From Flavobacterium collinsii (GTDB lineage Bacteria > Bacteroidota > Bacteroidia > Flavobacteriales > Flavobacteriaceae), in assembly GCF_902804485.1 (NCBI RefSeq), contig NZ_CADCST010000118.1:1-46923 (forward strand): DNA of 46,923 bases, written 5' to 3'. The notes under the pieces were generated by a model. The model was not told where the DNA came from, made no database searches, and saw only the letters and a list, made by a program, of their open reading frames with translations. Numbering within the stretch: position 1 is the stretch's first letter; every line of letters begins with the position of its first letter. The position numbers and the translations under genes were made by a program. This document shows positions 7,575 through 14,658 of the stretch, one piece after another.

Positions 7575-7743
7575 TTTGCCACGAATTACACGAATTTTCA
7601 CGAATGCTATATCTGAAAGAGGTTGCCACAGATTAAAAGGATTAAATAGATTAATCTGTGAAAACCTTTTAGTTTGCGACAAAGAAAATATTCGTAAAGA
7701 TTAGAAAAAACAATTCGTGAAAATTCGTGTAATTCATGGCAAA
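7575..7743. repeat. Palindromic repeat element with 31-bp terminal inverted repeats
   Basis: The left arm 7575-7605 (beginning TTTGCCACGAATTACACGAA) and the right arm 7713-7743 are inverted copies with one mismatch in 31. The 107-bp centre holds a second, shorter inverted repeat family (CACAGATT at 7627-7634 with AATCTGTG at 7653-7660, and AAAAGG with CCTTTT). No reading frame of note lies inside. The arm differs at only two positions from the left arm of the GxxExxY cassette at 14194-14224, so this looks like a non-autonomous, MITE-like relative. The element ends beside the groEL terminator. Confidence 0.75.
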
Positions 7744-7746
7744 AAA

Positions 7747-7774
7747 AAACGCCAGATTAATATCCGGCGTTTTA
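7747..7774 (-). terminator. groEL terminator
   Basis: A 12-bp stem (7747-7758 with 7763-7774, one G-U pair on the RNA) has a GC-rich core and is followed on the minus strand by a run of at least six T residues. It lies 20 bp beyond the groEL stop codon. Confidence 0.85.
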
Positions 7775-7793
7775 AGTTTTAAAGAAAGAACGA

Positions 7794-9422
7794 TTACATC
7801 ATTCCTGGCATACCGCCACCCATTGGCATTCCGCCAGCGTTTTCTTCTTTAATATCGATTAATGCACACTCGGTAGTTAAGATCATTCCAGAAACTGAAG
7901 CAGCATTTTCTAATGCAACACGAGTTACTTTTTTAGGATCGATAATACCTGCTTTAAGCATGTCTACATATTCATCAGTTTTTGCGTTGTAACCAAAGTC
8001 ACCAGAACCTTCACCTACTTTTGCTACTACTACAGAACCTTCAAGACCTGCATTTTCAACAATAGTTCTTAATGGAGATTCAACAGCGCGAGCTACAATT
8101 TGAATTCCGGTTGCCTCATCAGCATTATCCGCTTTAAGGTCAGCCAAAGCAGCTTTTGCTCTTAATAAAGCTACACCACCACCAGCAACAATTCCTTCTT
8201 CAACAGCAGCACGTGTTGCGTGTAACGCATCATCAACTCTGTCTTTTTTCTCTTTCATTTCAACTTCAGAAGCAGCACCAACATAAAGAACAGCAACACC
8301 ACCAGCTAATTTAGCCAAACGCTCTTGCAATTTTTCTTTATCATAATCAGATGTAGTAGCCTCCATTTGACCTTTAATTTGGTTTACTCTGTTTTTGATG
8401 ATATCAGCTTCACCAGCACCACTTACAATGGTTGTGTTGTCTTTATCGATAGAAACTCTTTTTGCAGTTCCTAACATTTCGATCGTTGTATTTTCTAGTG
8501 TATAACCTCTTTCTTCAGAAATTACAGTTCCACCAGTTAAGATTGCGATGTCTTCTAACATTGCTTTTCTTCTGTCACCAAAACCTGGAGCCTTTACAGC
8601 AGCGATTTTAAGAGCACCTCTTAATTTGTTTACTACTAATGTAGACAGAGCTTCTCCGTCAACATCTTCAGCAATAATTAATAATGGTTTTCCTGATTGA
8701 GCAACTGGTTCTAAAACAGGTAGTAATTCTTTTAAAGAAGATACTTTTTTGTCGTATAATAAGATGTATGGAGAGTCTAATTCAACTTCCATTTTTTCTG
8801 GATTTGTTACGAAGTAAGGAGAAAGATATCCTCTGTCAAATTGCATACCTTCCACAACATCTACAAATGTATCAGTTCCTTTAGCTTCTTCAACAGTAAT
8901 AACTCCTTCTTTACCCACTTTTGCAAATGCAGTAGCGATTAGTTCCCCAATCACTTCGTCATTGTTTGCAGAGATAGAAGCAATTTGTTTGATTTTATCA
9001 GAATCACTTCCTACTACTTTTGCTTGTTTTGCAAGATCAGCAACGATTGCTTCAACCGCTTTATCGATACCACGTTTCAAATCCATTGGATTTGCTCCTG
9101 CTGCAACGTTTTTAAGGCCTTCTTTTACGATTGCCTGAGCTAAAACTGTAGCAGTTGTAGTCCCGTCACCCGCTAAATCATTGGTTTTAGAAGCTACTTC
9201 TTTAACCATTTGTGCGCCCATGTTTTCTAATGGGTCTTTTAATTCGATTTCTTTTGCAACCGAAACACCATCTTTAGTAACGGTTGGTCCACCAAATGAT
9301 TTTCCGATAATTACGTTACGACCTTTTGGTCCAAGAGTTACTTTTACAGCATTTGCTAATGCATCAACACCACGTTTTAATCCGTCACGTGCTTCAATAT
9401 CAAATTTTATATCTTTTGCCAT
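7794..9422 (-). CDS. groEL: Chaperonin GroEL
   Basis: This 542-residue protein is the large chaperonin subunit that folds proteins in a double heptameric ring with GroES and ATP. The family signature is intact: VTLGPKGRNVIIGK near residue 28, the ATP-binding GDGTTTATVLAQ at 86-97, catalytic aspartates, AAVEEGIVAGGGVALL near 405, and the flexible GGM-type tail (GGMPMGGGMPGMM). The length matches the family. In Bacteroidetes it normally follows groES closely. Here 566 bp separate them because a repeat-flanked broken gene lies in between. The leader holds a 7-bp hairpin (9441-9447 with 9461-9467). Confidence 0.98.
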   Translation of the reverse strand: MAKDIKFDIEARDGLKRGVDALANAVKVTLGPKGRNVIIGKSFGGPTVTKDGVSVAKEIELKDPLENMGAQMVKEVASKTNDLAGDGTTTATVLAQAIVKEGLKNVAAGANPMDLKRGIDKAVEAIVADLAKQAKVVGSDSDKIKQIASISANNDEVIGELIATAFAKVGKEGVITVEEAKGTDTFVDVVEGMQFDRGYLSPYFVTNPEKMEVELDSPYILLYDKKVSSLKELLPVLEPVAQSGKPLLIIAEDVDGEALSTLVVNKLRGALKIAAVKAPGFGDRRKAMLEDIAILTGGTVISEERGYTLENTTIEMLGTAKRVSIDKDNTTIVSGAGEADIIKNRVNQIKGQMEATTSDYDKEKLQERLAKLAGGVAVLYVGAASEVEMKEKKDRVDDALHATRAAVEEGIVAGGGVALLRAKAALADLKADNADEATGIQIVARAVESPLRTIVENAGLEGSVVVAKVGEGSGDFGYNAKTDEYVDMLKAGIIDPKKVTRVALENAASVSGMILTTECALIDIKEENAGGMPMGGGMPGMM

Positions 9423-9486
9423 TTTTTATTATTGCTTTAGGCAGTAGGCTTTACGCTTTTCTACTGCTGAATTAATATTTGTTTTT

Positions 9487-9549
9487 GCTTTAAGCTTTAG
9501 GCTTTAGGCTTTAGGCTTTTTTGGAAGCTTAGGGCTTATTGCTTACAGC
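9487..9549. repeat. Cassette-flanking repeat, left copy
   Basis: This copy starts with GCTTTAAGCTTTAGGC (9487-9502), repeats the GCTTTAG word three times, and ends AGCTTAGGGCTTATTGCTTACAGC (9526-9549). The same beginning and end occur in the same orientation at 9916-9985, on the other side of the broken four-helix-bundle gene. It abuts the stop codon of that gene. Confidence 0.7.
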
Positions 9550-9906
9550 CTACGGCTTAATTAGTATTTGCTTTAATTTGTAAATTTTGCTTTTTATATT
9601 ATTGATTTTCTCGATTAGATTTTCTGCAACTTCATTGTTCAGATATTGCAGGTCTTTAATTAAAATCAAAAGATATTCGGTTTCATTTGCAGAACCCAAA
9701 GCTATGTTGAGAAATTGATTGAACTCTTTGTCGCTATTTCTTCCACATCCTTCACTAATATTAGTTGGAATTTATGAAGAGGCTCTTCTTATTTGACTTG
9801 TTAATCCATAAAGTTCTTCTTTTGGAAAAGTAGAAGTTATTTTATAAATCTCTAAGGTGAAAGAATGACTTAGCTGCCAAATGTCATATTTTTTAAAATC
9901 TCTCAT
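9550..9906 (-). pseudogene. Four-helix-bundle (S23-type) protein, interrupted by one stop codon
   Basis: Read on the minus strand from ATG at 9904-9906, 44 codons give MRDFKKYDIWQLSHSFTLEI and continue through FPKEELYGLTSQIRRASS. A TAA follows (9772-9774), and the same frame then continues with IPTNISEGCGRNSDKEFNQF to a normal stop at 9550-9552. The complete frame of 118 codons matches the four-helix-bundle family first seen as an open frame in 23S rRNA intervening sequences. The family usually reads RRASxSIPTNIxEG here, so the stop replaces a residue, probably a serine codon TCA changed to TAA. No frameshift is present, so decay is recent. It lies between groES and groEL inside a repeat-bounded cassette. 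Confidence 0.8.
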
Positions 9907-9915
9907 TTTTTTGTA

Positions 9916-9985
9916 GCTTTAAGCTTTAGGCAATATGCTTTAAGCTTTCTGAAAAGCCTACAGCTTAAAGCTTATAGCTTACAGC
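9916..9985. repeat. Cassette-flanking repeat, right copy (hairpin)
   Basis: The copy begins GCTTTAAGCTTTAGGC (9916-9931), identical to 9487-9502, and ends AGCTTAAAGCTTATAGCTTACAGC (9962-9985), close to 9526-9549. Its first 16 bases pair with 9956-9971 at 15 of 16 positions, so this copy can fold into a long hairpin. It ends 3 bp from the groES stop codon. Confidence 0.7.
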
Positions 9986-9988
9986 AAT

Positions 9989-10264
9989 TTAGATAATTGC
10001 AAGGATATCATCCTCACGCATAATCAAATAATCAGTTCCTTCCAGTTTTAATTCTGTTCCTGCGTATTTACCATAAAGAACAGTATCGCCCACTTTTACA
10101 GTCATTGTATGATCTTTTGATCCGTTTCCTACTGCAACTACAGTTCCTTTTTGTGGTTTTTCTTTGGCAGTATCTGGTATAAAGATTCCTGATGCAGTTT
10201 TAGTTTCAGCTGCAACAGGCTCAATAAGTACGCGGTCTGAAAGCGGTTTTATGTTTAAAGCCAT
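9989..10264 (-). CDS. groES: Co-chaperonin GroES
   Basis: This 91-residue protein is the small lid of the GroEL chaperonin. The signature PLSDRVLIEPVAAETKTASG lies at the N-terminus and includes the start of the mobile loop (ETKTASGIFIPD). GTVVAVGNG and VLYGKYAGTELKLEGTDYLI follow, with ILAII at the C-terminus. The length is typical. It has its own upstream region after the secG terminator at 10361-10386, so groES and groEL probably have a separate stress-responsive promoter, although I could not find an exact -7 box. Confidence 0.97.
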   Translation of the reverse strand: MALNIKPLSDRVLIEPVAAETKTASGIFIPDTAKEKPQKGTVVAVGNGSKDHTMTVKVGDTVLYGKYAGTELKLEGTDYLIMREDDILAII

Positions 10265-10360
10265 GATTTTATTATATTATTAGGTTATACGTTTTTTAAT
10301 GTTCTAGAAACTTTCAGAAACTGTGCCATGCTCATAAAACTGACATTATTTCTTAAAAAA

Positions 10361-10386
10361 AATGCCAGCTTTGACAGGCTGGCATT
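10361..10386 (-). terminator. Terminator downstream of secG
   Basis: A perfect 9-bp GC-rich stem (10361-10369 with 10378-10386) is followed on the minus strand by seven T residues. It ends the miaB-to-secG transcript 22 bp after the secG stop codon and insulates groES. Confidence 0.85.
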
Positions 10387-10407
10387 TTATATTGATATTG
10401 CAAATTA

Positions 10408-10746
10408 TTATTTTGCTGCAGGTGTTGCCGGAGCAGGTGTTTGTTGAGCTGGAGCAGCTGGTGTAGCAGCAGGCGCTTCAGTTTTTTCAATGATTTTAGA
10501 CTCACCGTCACTTAATGATCCTGTGAAACTTAAGCTTGAAAGCAAAATTAAAGCAATCAAAATAGTAGCCAATGTCCAAGTACTTTTGTCTAAAAAGTCA
10601 GTTGTTTTTTGTACTCCACCTAACATTTGAGTTCCGCTAATTGTAGAAGACAATCCGCCTCCTTTAGGGTTTTGTACCATGATTACTACGATCAATAGAA
10701 AGCAAACTATTGTGATTAAAACTAAAAAAATTGAAAATGTGCTCAT
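10408..10746 (-). CDS. secG: Preprotein translocase subunit SecG
   Basis: This 112-residue protein is the small accessory subunit of the SecYEG translocon in the inner membrane. It has two transmembrane segments (about residues 3-22 and 57-75) joined by the family loop VIMVQNPKGGGLSSTISGTQ and LGGVQKTTDFLDKSTW. The tail after residue 85 is a low-complexity Ala/Pro stretch (EAPAATPAAPAQQTPAPATP), which is common in Bacteroidetes SecG. It starts 3 bp after the stop codon of the TPR protein gene, so the two are cotranscribed. Confidence 0.95.
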   Translation of the reverse strand: MSTFSIFLVLITIVCFLLIVVIMVQNPKGGGLSSTISGTQMLGGVQKTTDFLDKSTWTLATILIALILLSSLSFTGSLSDGESKIIEKTEAPAATPAAPAQQTPAPATPAAK

Positions 10747-10749
10747 TGT

Positions 10750-12069
10750 TTAAATATTATTGTTATTTTGTTGTAAAATCTTTATATCCGAAATACGGTC
10801 TGCAAAGAAACTAATTTTTTCTGGATATTTCAAAATTAATATTTCATATGCTTGTATTGCTTTTGTATATTTTTTTTGTTCTAAATATACTCTGGCTAAA
10901 GTCTCTGTCATTAAGTAAGAATTATCTTCCTTGTTTAAGTCAGATTGAACTGTTTGCGTTATTGCAGTCTGTTTGATAGGAGAGATTTTTGGATTGGTTT
11001 CGATGAATTTATCGATTAATTCCGCTTTTTTCTTTTTCTCTTCGTCAATTGTTTCAGTTTCAATTTTTGATTCGGTTACTTTTTCAGCCTGTTTTATTTC
11101 GGGTGAGGTTTCATCAGTTCTGTCAATAGGTTCCGTTCTGGATAATTGCAGCCATTCTTGAAAAGAATGTTTTTCATTAACAGAAAAATCTAAAGGCTGT
11201 CCTATTTCCAGATTTTCTTCTGCAACTTTTACACTCTCCGGAACTTCAACTTCTTTTAGTTCTTCAACTGCTTTAGGCTGTTCAGGAACAACTGTTGTTG
11301 CTTCTTTTATAGAATTTAAAATCGATTGCTCAATTGGATTAATTTTTACTTGCGGAATTTCTTCCTCTACGATTTCATCGAAAAAGGTTGGTGTTGGTTC
11401 TTTAGCCGGTGGTAATATAGGTTGTTCTATCGCTAAATTTGCTTCTGGCTGTTCCGTTTTTATGGGTTCTTCTACAGTTATTGGAGCGGCTTTTATAGGA
11501 GTGACAGAAACGGGTTGTTCGACAACAACTTCAACAGGTTTTTCTTCTGTTTTTACGGGTTCTTCAAAAGTTACTGCTGCGATTTCTTTTACAGCATCTA
11601 GAATAGATTGCTCAATGAAGGGTTTTACAGGTTCTTCTTCTATTTTTATCGGTTTTTCAAAAGTTACTGTTGCGGCTTCTTTTATAGAGTCCAGAATAGA
11701 TTGTTCGATTGGATCAATTCTGATCTCAGTTGTTTTTTTTATTTCTTCAAATGAAACAATTTCACTGTCAAAAACTTTAATTTCCAGTAGGTCTCTTAGT
11801 TTTTTGTCGTAATATTCGCTTTGAATAGAGGTAAAAGCCTCAGAAGTAATAAAATCAAATAAAACGGTACGATCCGTAGTATGTGCTGCCGTAACTTTTA
11901 GGGCATAATTATACTTAAAGCTGTTTTGATCGTAAAGTCCTTTCAAGCGCAATGCTCTTGCACTTTGAAAATATGGGAACTCATTCAAAACACTTCCTAA
12001 TGCATCTGCCTGCTTTTCTGTAATAGCATCAGGCTTGTTCATTAAGTAGGTATAATCCGTTACATTCAT
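10750..12069 (-). CDS. TPR-tailed protein with internal IEQSIL repeats
   Basis: This 439-residue protein is found between lptE and secG in Flavobacteria but has no assigned function. The N-terminal ~110 residues are helical (YFQSARALRLKGLYDQNSFKYN). The middle is acidic, Pro/Glu-rich and repetitive, with the motif IEQSIL(D/N) at residues 121, 152 and 246, each followed by a KE-containing helix and a VTFE(K/E)P-type linker. The end (about 380-430) is one tetratricopeptide-like helix pair, YLMTETLARVYLEQKKYTKA and IQAYEILILKYP. This layout suggests a cytoplasmic scaffold. No signal peptide or membrane segment is visible. Confidence 0.75.
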   Translation of the reverse strand: MNVTDYTYLMNKPDAITEKQADALGSVLNEFPYFQSARALRLKGLYDQNSFKYNYALKVTAAHTTDRTVLFDFITSEAFTSIQSEYYDKKLRDLLEIKVFDSEIVSFEEIKKTTEIRIDPIEQSILDSIKEAATVTFEKPIKIEEEPVKPFIEQSILDAVKEIAAVTFEEPVKTEEKPVEVVVEQPVSVTPIKAAPITVEEPIKTEQPEANLAIEQPILPPAKEPTPTFFDEIVEEEIPQVKINPIEQSILNSIKEATTVVPEQPKAVEELKEVEVPESVKVAEENLEIGQPLDFSVNEKHSFQEWLQLSRTEPIDRTDETSPEIKQAEKVTESKIETETIDEEKKKKAELIDKFIETNPKISPIKQTAITQTVQSDLNKEDNSYLMTETLARVYLEQKKYTKAIQAYEILILKYPEKISFFADRISDIKILQQNNNNI

Positions 12070-12080
12070 TTATTCTTTTA

Positions 12081-12160
12081 TTTAATCGGTTAACTGTTTA
12101 ATCGTTTTAATTGTTTGACTGTTTAATCGGTTGAACGGTTAAAGTTTTTAACGATTAAAC
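12081..12160. repeat. Short-word intergenic repeat (GTTTAATCG)
   Basis: GTTTAATCG occurs at 12096-12104 and 12121-12129 and inverted as CGATTAAAC at 12152-12160, with a partial copy at 12081. The words fill the whole gap between lptE and the TPR gene and can fold into alternative hairpins. The same gap-filling pattern, with different words, recurs elsewhere in the window. Confidence 0.55.
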
Positions 12161-12171
12161 AAATAAGTAAA

Positions 12172-12675
12172 CTACCATTTTGCTAATGACTCATTGAAAA
12201 TATCTTGGGTGATTCTTTCAAAAATAACCTGTAATGCTGTATTCAGAGTGGTTCCGGTAGGCAGTCCCTGTCCTTCGAAATCATAGTAGAATTCAAATGT
12301 TCTTTCGAAATCATCTTTTTCTTTCTTTTTGTTTGTGAATCTAACATTTACACGAACAGTCAAACGGTTTTGAGAAGCTCCCTGATTGGCAGTTGCTGTC
12401 ATTGGAGTAGTTCTGTAATCTATAATTTCTCCTTCGTAAACTAAATCTCCACTATTGCTGACTAAGTTTAAATTGGTTTGATTTTGAATCAAATCCTGTA
12501 ACGTTAAGGTAAAAGTTCTGTCGATTCCCGGTTCAATTAAATCAGCATTATTCTGAAAAAAGTTAACCTGAAAAGTTTTGGCATCGATGTTTCCTGTTCC
12601 CGTAAAGTTGTAAACCGAACAACCGCTTAACAGGAACAAGCTCATTAAGGCTAGTAAAGAATATATTTTTTTCAT
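12172..12675 (-). CDS. lptE: LPS-assembly lipoprotein LptE
   Basis: This 167-residue lipoprotein is the Bacteroidetes LptE type, the outer-membrane plug of the LptD translocon that inserts LPS. The start is the ATG at 12675, because it gives a proper lipoprotein signal (MKKIYSLLALMSLFLLSGCS, lipobox cysteine C19). An in-frame start at 12714 would add 13 residues before the signal. After the cysteine come SVYNFTGTGN and the family pattern of strands, with NQGASQNRLTVRVNVRFTNK and the C-terminal ERITQDIFNESLAKW. It sits directly downstream of the sigma-54 activator in a conserved order. Confidence 0.88.
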   Translation of the reverse strand: MKKIYSLLALMSLFLLSGCSVYNFTGTGNIDAKTFQVNFFQNNADLIEPGIDRTFTLTLQDLIQNQTNLNLVSNSGDLVYEGEIIDYRTTPMTATANQGASQNRLTVRVNVRFTNKKKEKDDFERTFEFYYDFEGQGLPTGTTLNTALQVIFERITQDIFNESLAKW

Positions 12676-12701
12676 AATATCAATTGGGGTAAAATCCAAT
12701 G

Positions 12702-12844
12702 TTTTAAATTCCAAATACCAAATTCCAATTTTTGGGAAACTCTATTTTTTTCAAATATAACAATTTGGATTTGAGCGCTAGCGAACTGGCGAAGCAATTT
12801 GGAGTTTATTTTTTAGATTCAGTTTTTAAACTTGGAATTTAAAA
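12702..12844. repeat. Short-word intergenic inverted repeat (AAATTCCAA)
   Basis: TTTTAAATTCCAA at 12702-12714 is the perfect reverse complement of 12832-12844, and inside it CCAAATT (12718-12724) matches AATTTGG (12796-12802). The centre carries GAGCGCTAGCG. The palindrome fills the gap between the sigma-54 activator and lptE and partly overlaps the region just upstream of the lptE start. Confidence 0.6.
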
Positions 12845-12852
12845 TTTATTTG

Positions 12853-14106
12853 TTATAAATCGAATTGTTTAATTTTTCTGTACAAAGTTCGTTCGGAAAT
12901 TCCTAATTCATCCGCCGCAGCTTTTCGTTTCCCTTTGTTTTTTTCTAATGACTTTTTGATCATTTCGATTTCTTTCTGTTCCAAACGTAAAACCTCTTCT
13001 TCTTCGATGGTTTCTGCAAACAAATAATTGTCATCCTGCATTTGATAATTTTCTTCGCGTGCAGTAGGGGTCATTACAGCGGTTCTTGGTTCTTCTTCAA
13101 AATCAATTTCGCTTTCGTTTTCCTGAGAGCCGTATATTTTCTGAATTAAATTCGGATTGATATCCTGCACTTTTGTGCCGTTTTTCATTAATTCTAAAGT
13201 AAGTTTCTTTAAATCATTCAGGTCACTTTTCATATCAAAAAGTACCTTGTACAAGATGTCTCTTTCGGTACTGAAATCACTTTCCTTTTTGTTTTCGTTA
13301 ATAACAGAAGGCAAGTTACTTCCTTCGGTTGGCAAATACGATTGTAAAGTAGCTAATGAAATATCACGATTGGTTTCCAGAACCGAAATCTGTTCTGCCA
13401 CATTTCGCAATTGACGAATGTTTCCGTTCCATCTGAACTTTTGAAGAAGCTGTACAGCATCATCGTCCAGCTTTAATGGAGGCATTTTGTATTTGTGTGC
13501 AAAGTCGGCTACAAATTTTCTAAACAATAAATGAATGTCATCGTTTCTTTCACGCAATGGAGGTAAAGTAATCTCTACGGTCGTCAAACGATAGTATAAA
13601 TCCTCACGGAACTTTCCTTTTTCGATTGCATTGAACAAATTGACGTTTGTAGCGGCTACAATTCGAACATTGGTTTTTTGAACCTGTGATGAACCTACTT
13701 TGATAAATTCGCCATTTTCAAGTACACGAAGCAAACGAACCTGGGTGGTTAAAGGTAATTCTCCAACTTCATCCAGGAAAATAGTTCCGCCATCGGCTAC
13801 TTCAAAATAACCTTCACGTGTGCTTGTAGCGCCTGTAAAAGCTCCTTTTTCGTGACCAAAAAGCTCACTGTCGATTGTTCCCTCCGGAATTGCTCCGCAG
13901 TTTACAGCAATATATTTTCCGTGTTTTCTGTGTGAAAGCGAATGGATGATTCTTGGAATATTTTCTTTACCTACACCACTTTCCCCGGTTACCATTACCG
14001 AAATATCAGTAGGCGCAACCTGAATGGCTTTCTCAATAGCACGATTTAGTTTAGGATCGTTTCCGATAATCTCAAATCGCTGTTTTATTGCTTGAACTGT
14101 TTCCAT
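12853..14106 (-). CDS. Sigma-54-dependent transcriptional activator (AAA+ and Fis-type HTH)
   Basis: This 417-residue protein consists of an AAA+ sigma-54 interaction domain starting almost at the N-terminus, with no receiver or other sensory domain. Walker A is GESGVGKE (41-48), the sigma-54 contact loop GAFTGA is at 88-93, Walker B is TIFLDE (108-113), and the arginine-finger region NVNLF...GKFREDLYYRLT follows. A linker of about 100 residues after the AAA+ domain (with SDFSTERDILYKVLFDMKSD and acidic stretches) precedes the C-terminal Fis-type helix-turn-helix (KAAADELGISERTLYRKIKQ). Lacking an input domain, it may be constitutively active or controlled by level or by partners. It is upstream of lptE and secG. 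Confidence 0.93.
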   Translation of the reverse strand: METVQAIKQRFEIIGNDPKLNRAIEKAIQVAPTDISVMVTGESGVGKENIPRIIHSLSHRKHGKYIAVNCGAIPEGTIDSELFGHEKGAFTGATSTREGYFEVADGGTIFLDEVGELPLTTQVRLLRVLENGEFIKVGSSQVQKTNVRIVAATNVNLFNAIEKGKFREDLYYRLTTVEITLPPLRERNDDIHLLFRKFVADFAHKYKMPPLKLDDDAVQLLQKFRWNGNIRQLRNVAEQISVLETNRDISLATLQSYLPTEGSNLPSVINENKKESDFSTERDILYKVLFDMKSDLNDLKKLTLELMKNGTKVQDINPNLIQKIYGSQENESEIDFEEEPRTAVMTPTAREENYQMQDDNYLFAETIEEEEVLRLEQKEIEMIKKSLEKNKGKRKAAADELGISERTLYRKIKQFDL

Positions 14107-14193
14107 GTATGTTTTTGTTTCAAGTTTTATTTGTTTCAGGTTTCAGTCTATTGAATGGATTAGAGTATTAAAACCACAAATAATATTTTATCA

Positions 14194-14224
14194 TTTGCCA
14201 CGAATTTCACAAATTTTCACGAAT
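14194..14224. repeat. GxxExxY cassette, left terminal repeat
   Basis: The 31-bp sequence beginning TTTGCCACGAATTTCACAAA matches the arm of the palindrome at 7575-7605 at 29 of 31 positions. An imperfect inverted copy lies at 14659-14688. It begins 88 bp upstream of the activator start and ends 14 bp from the GxxExxY stop codon. Confidence 0.75.
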
Positions 14225-14238
14225 TTTTTGAAATCGGG

Positions 14239-14610
14239 TTAATGAATAACTCTTTTATGTTGTAGTGACTTTTTATTAAAGTTAACAATAATTCCTAAAT
14301 CACTATCAGCTAGTCTTAAATAATTAATTGTTTGAGCTGTGTATTCGTCTATAATATCTTTTGATGCTTTTACTTCTAAAATAATTTCATCATAAATAAC
14401 AAAATCAGCATAGAACTTATGTGCTAAAACAATGTCTTTGTATTTAATGCTATATTCTTTTTCACGTTGAAAGGGAATATTGTGTTTTTTAAATTCATAT
14501 TCTAAAGCATCTTTGTAAACAATTTCAAGCAGGCCTCCGCCAAGGATTCTATGAATTTCCATGCAAATGCCAACTATTTTAAAATATTCTTCCTTTCTAT
14601 ATAATTCCAT
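14239..14610 (-). CDS. GxxExxY family protein (PD-(D/E)XK nuclease-like)
   Basis: This 123-residue protein matches the GxxExxY family, assigned to the PD-(D/E)XK nuclease superfamily. The N-terminal helix reads KIVGICMEIHRILGGGLLEI followed by VYKDALEYEF, giving the name motif GLLEIVY. The putative catalytic core is YADFVIYDEIILEVKAS, with the D-to-ExK spacing of the fold, and the C-terminus has LGIIVNFNKKSLQHKRVIH. I chose the ATG at 14610 (MELYRKEEYF) over an in-frame TTG at 14628. No biological function is established for the family. It sits inside a pair of inverted repeats, interrupting an otherwise tight operon. Confidence 0.88.
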   Translation of the reverse strand: MELYRKEEYFKIVGICMEIHRILGGGLLEIVYKDALEYEFKKHNIPFQREKEYSIKYKDIVLAHKFYADFVIYDEIILEVKASKDIIDEYTAQTINYLRLADSDLGIIVNFNKKSLQHKRVIH

Positions 14611-14658
14611 CTTTGTCTTCTTATACAAACATATTGAATTATTAACTAAAGTAGGAAA

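Noticed and set aside
7575..7743. CRISPR array
   Set aside because: The repeats are inverted and occur twice, not in regular direct spacing, and no cas gene is near.
9181..9447. 88-codon plus-strand frame opposite the groEL start
   Set aside because: Antisense shadow of the highly constrained groEL coding sequence, without a start context.
10303..10330. TGGCAC-like sequence upstream of groES as a sigma-54 site
   Set aside because: On the minus strand TGGCAC is followed by AGTTTCTGA, so the GC pair required at -12 is missing. No sigma-54 promoter is supported.
10973..11812. Long plus-strand frames opposite the TPR protein gene
   Set aside because: These are antisense shadows of the repetitive Glu/Pro/Lys-rich coding sequence (Ser/Thr/Phe-rich on the other strand).
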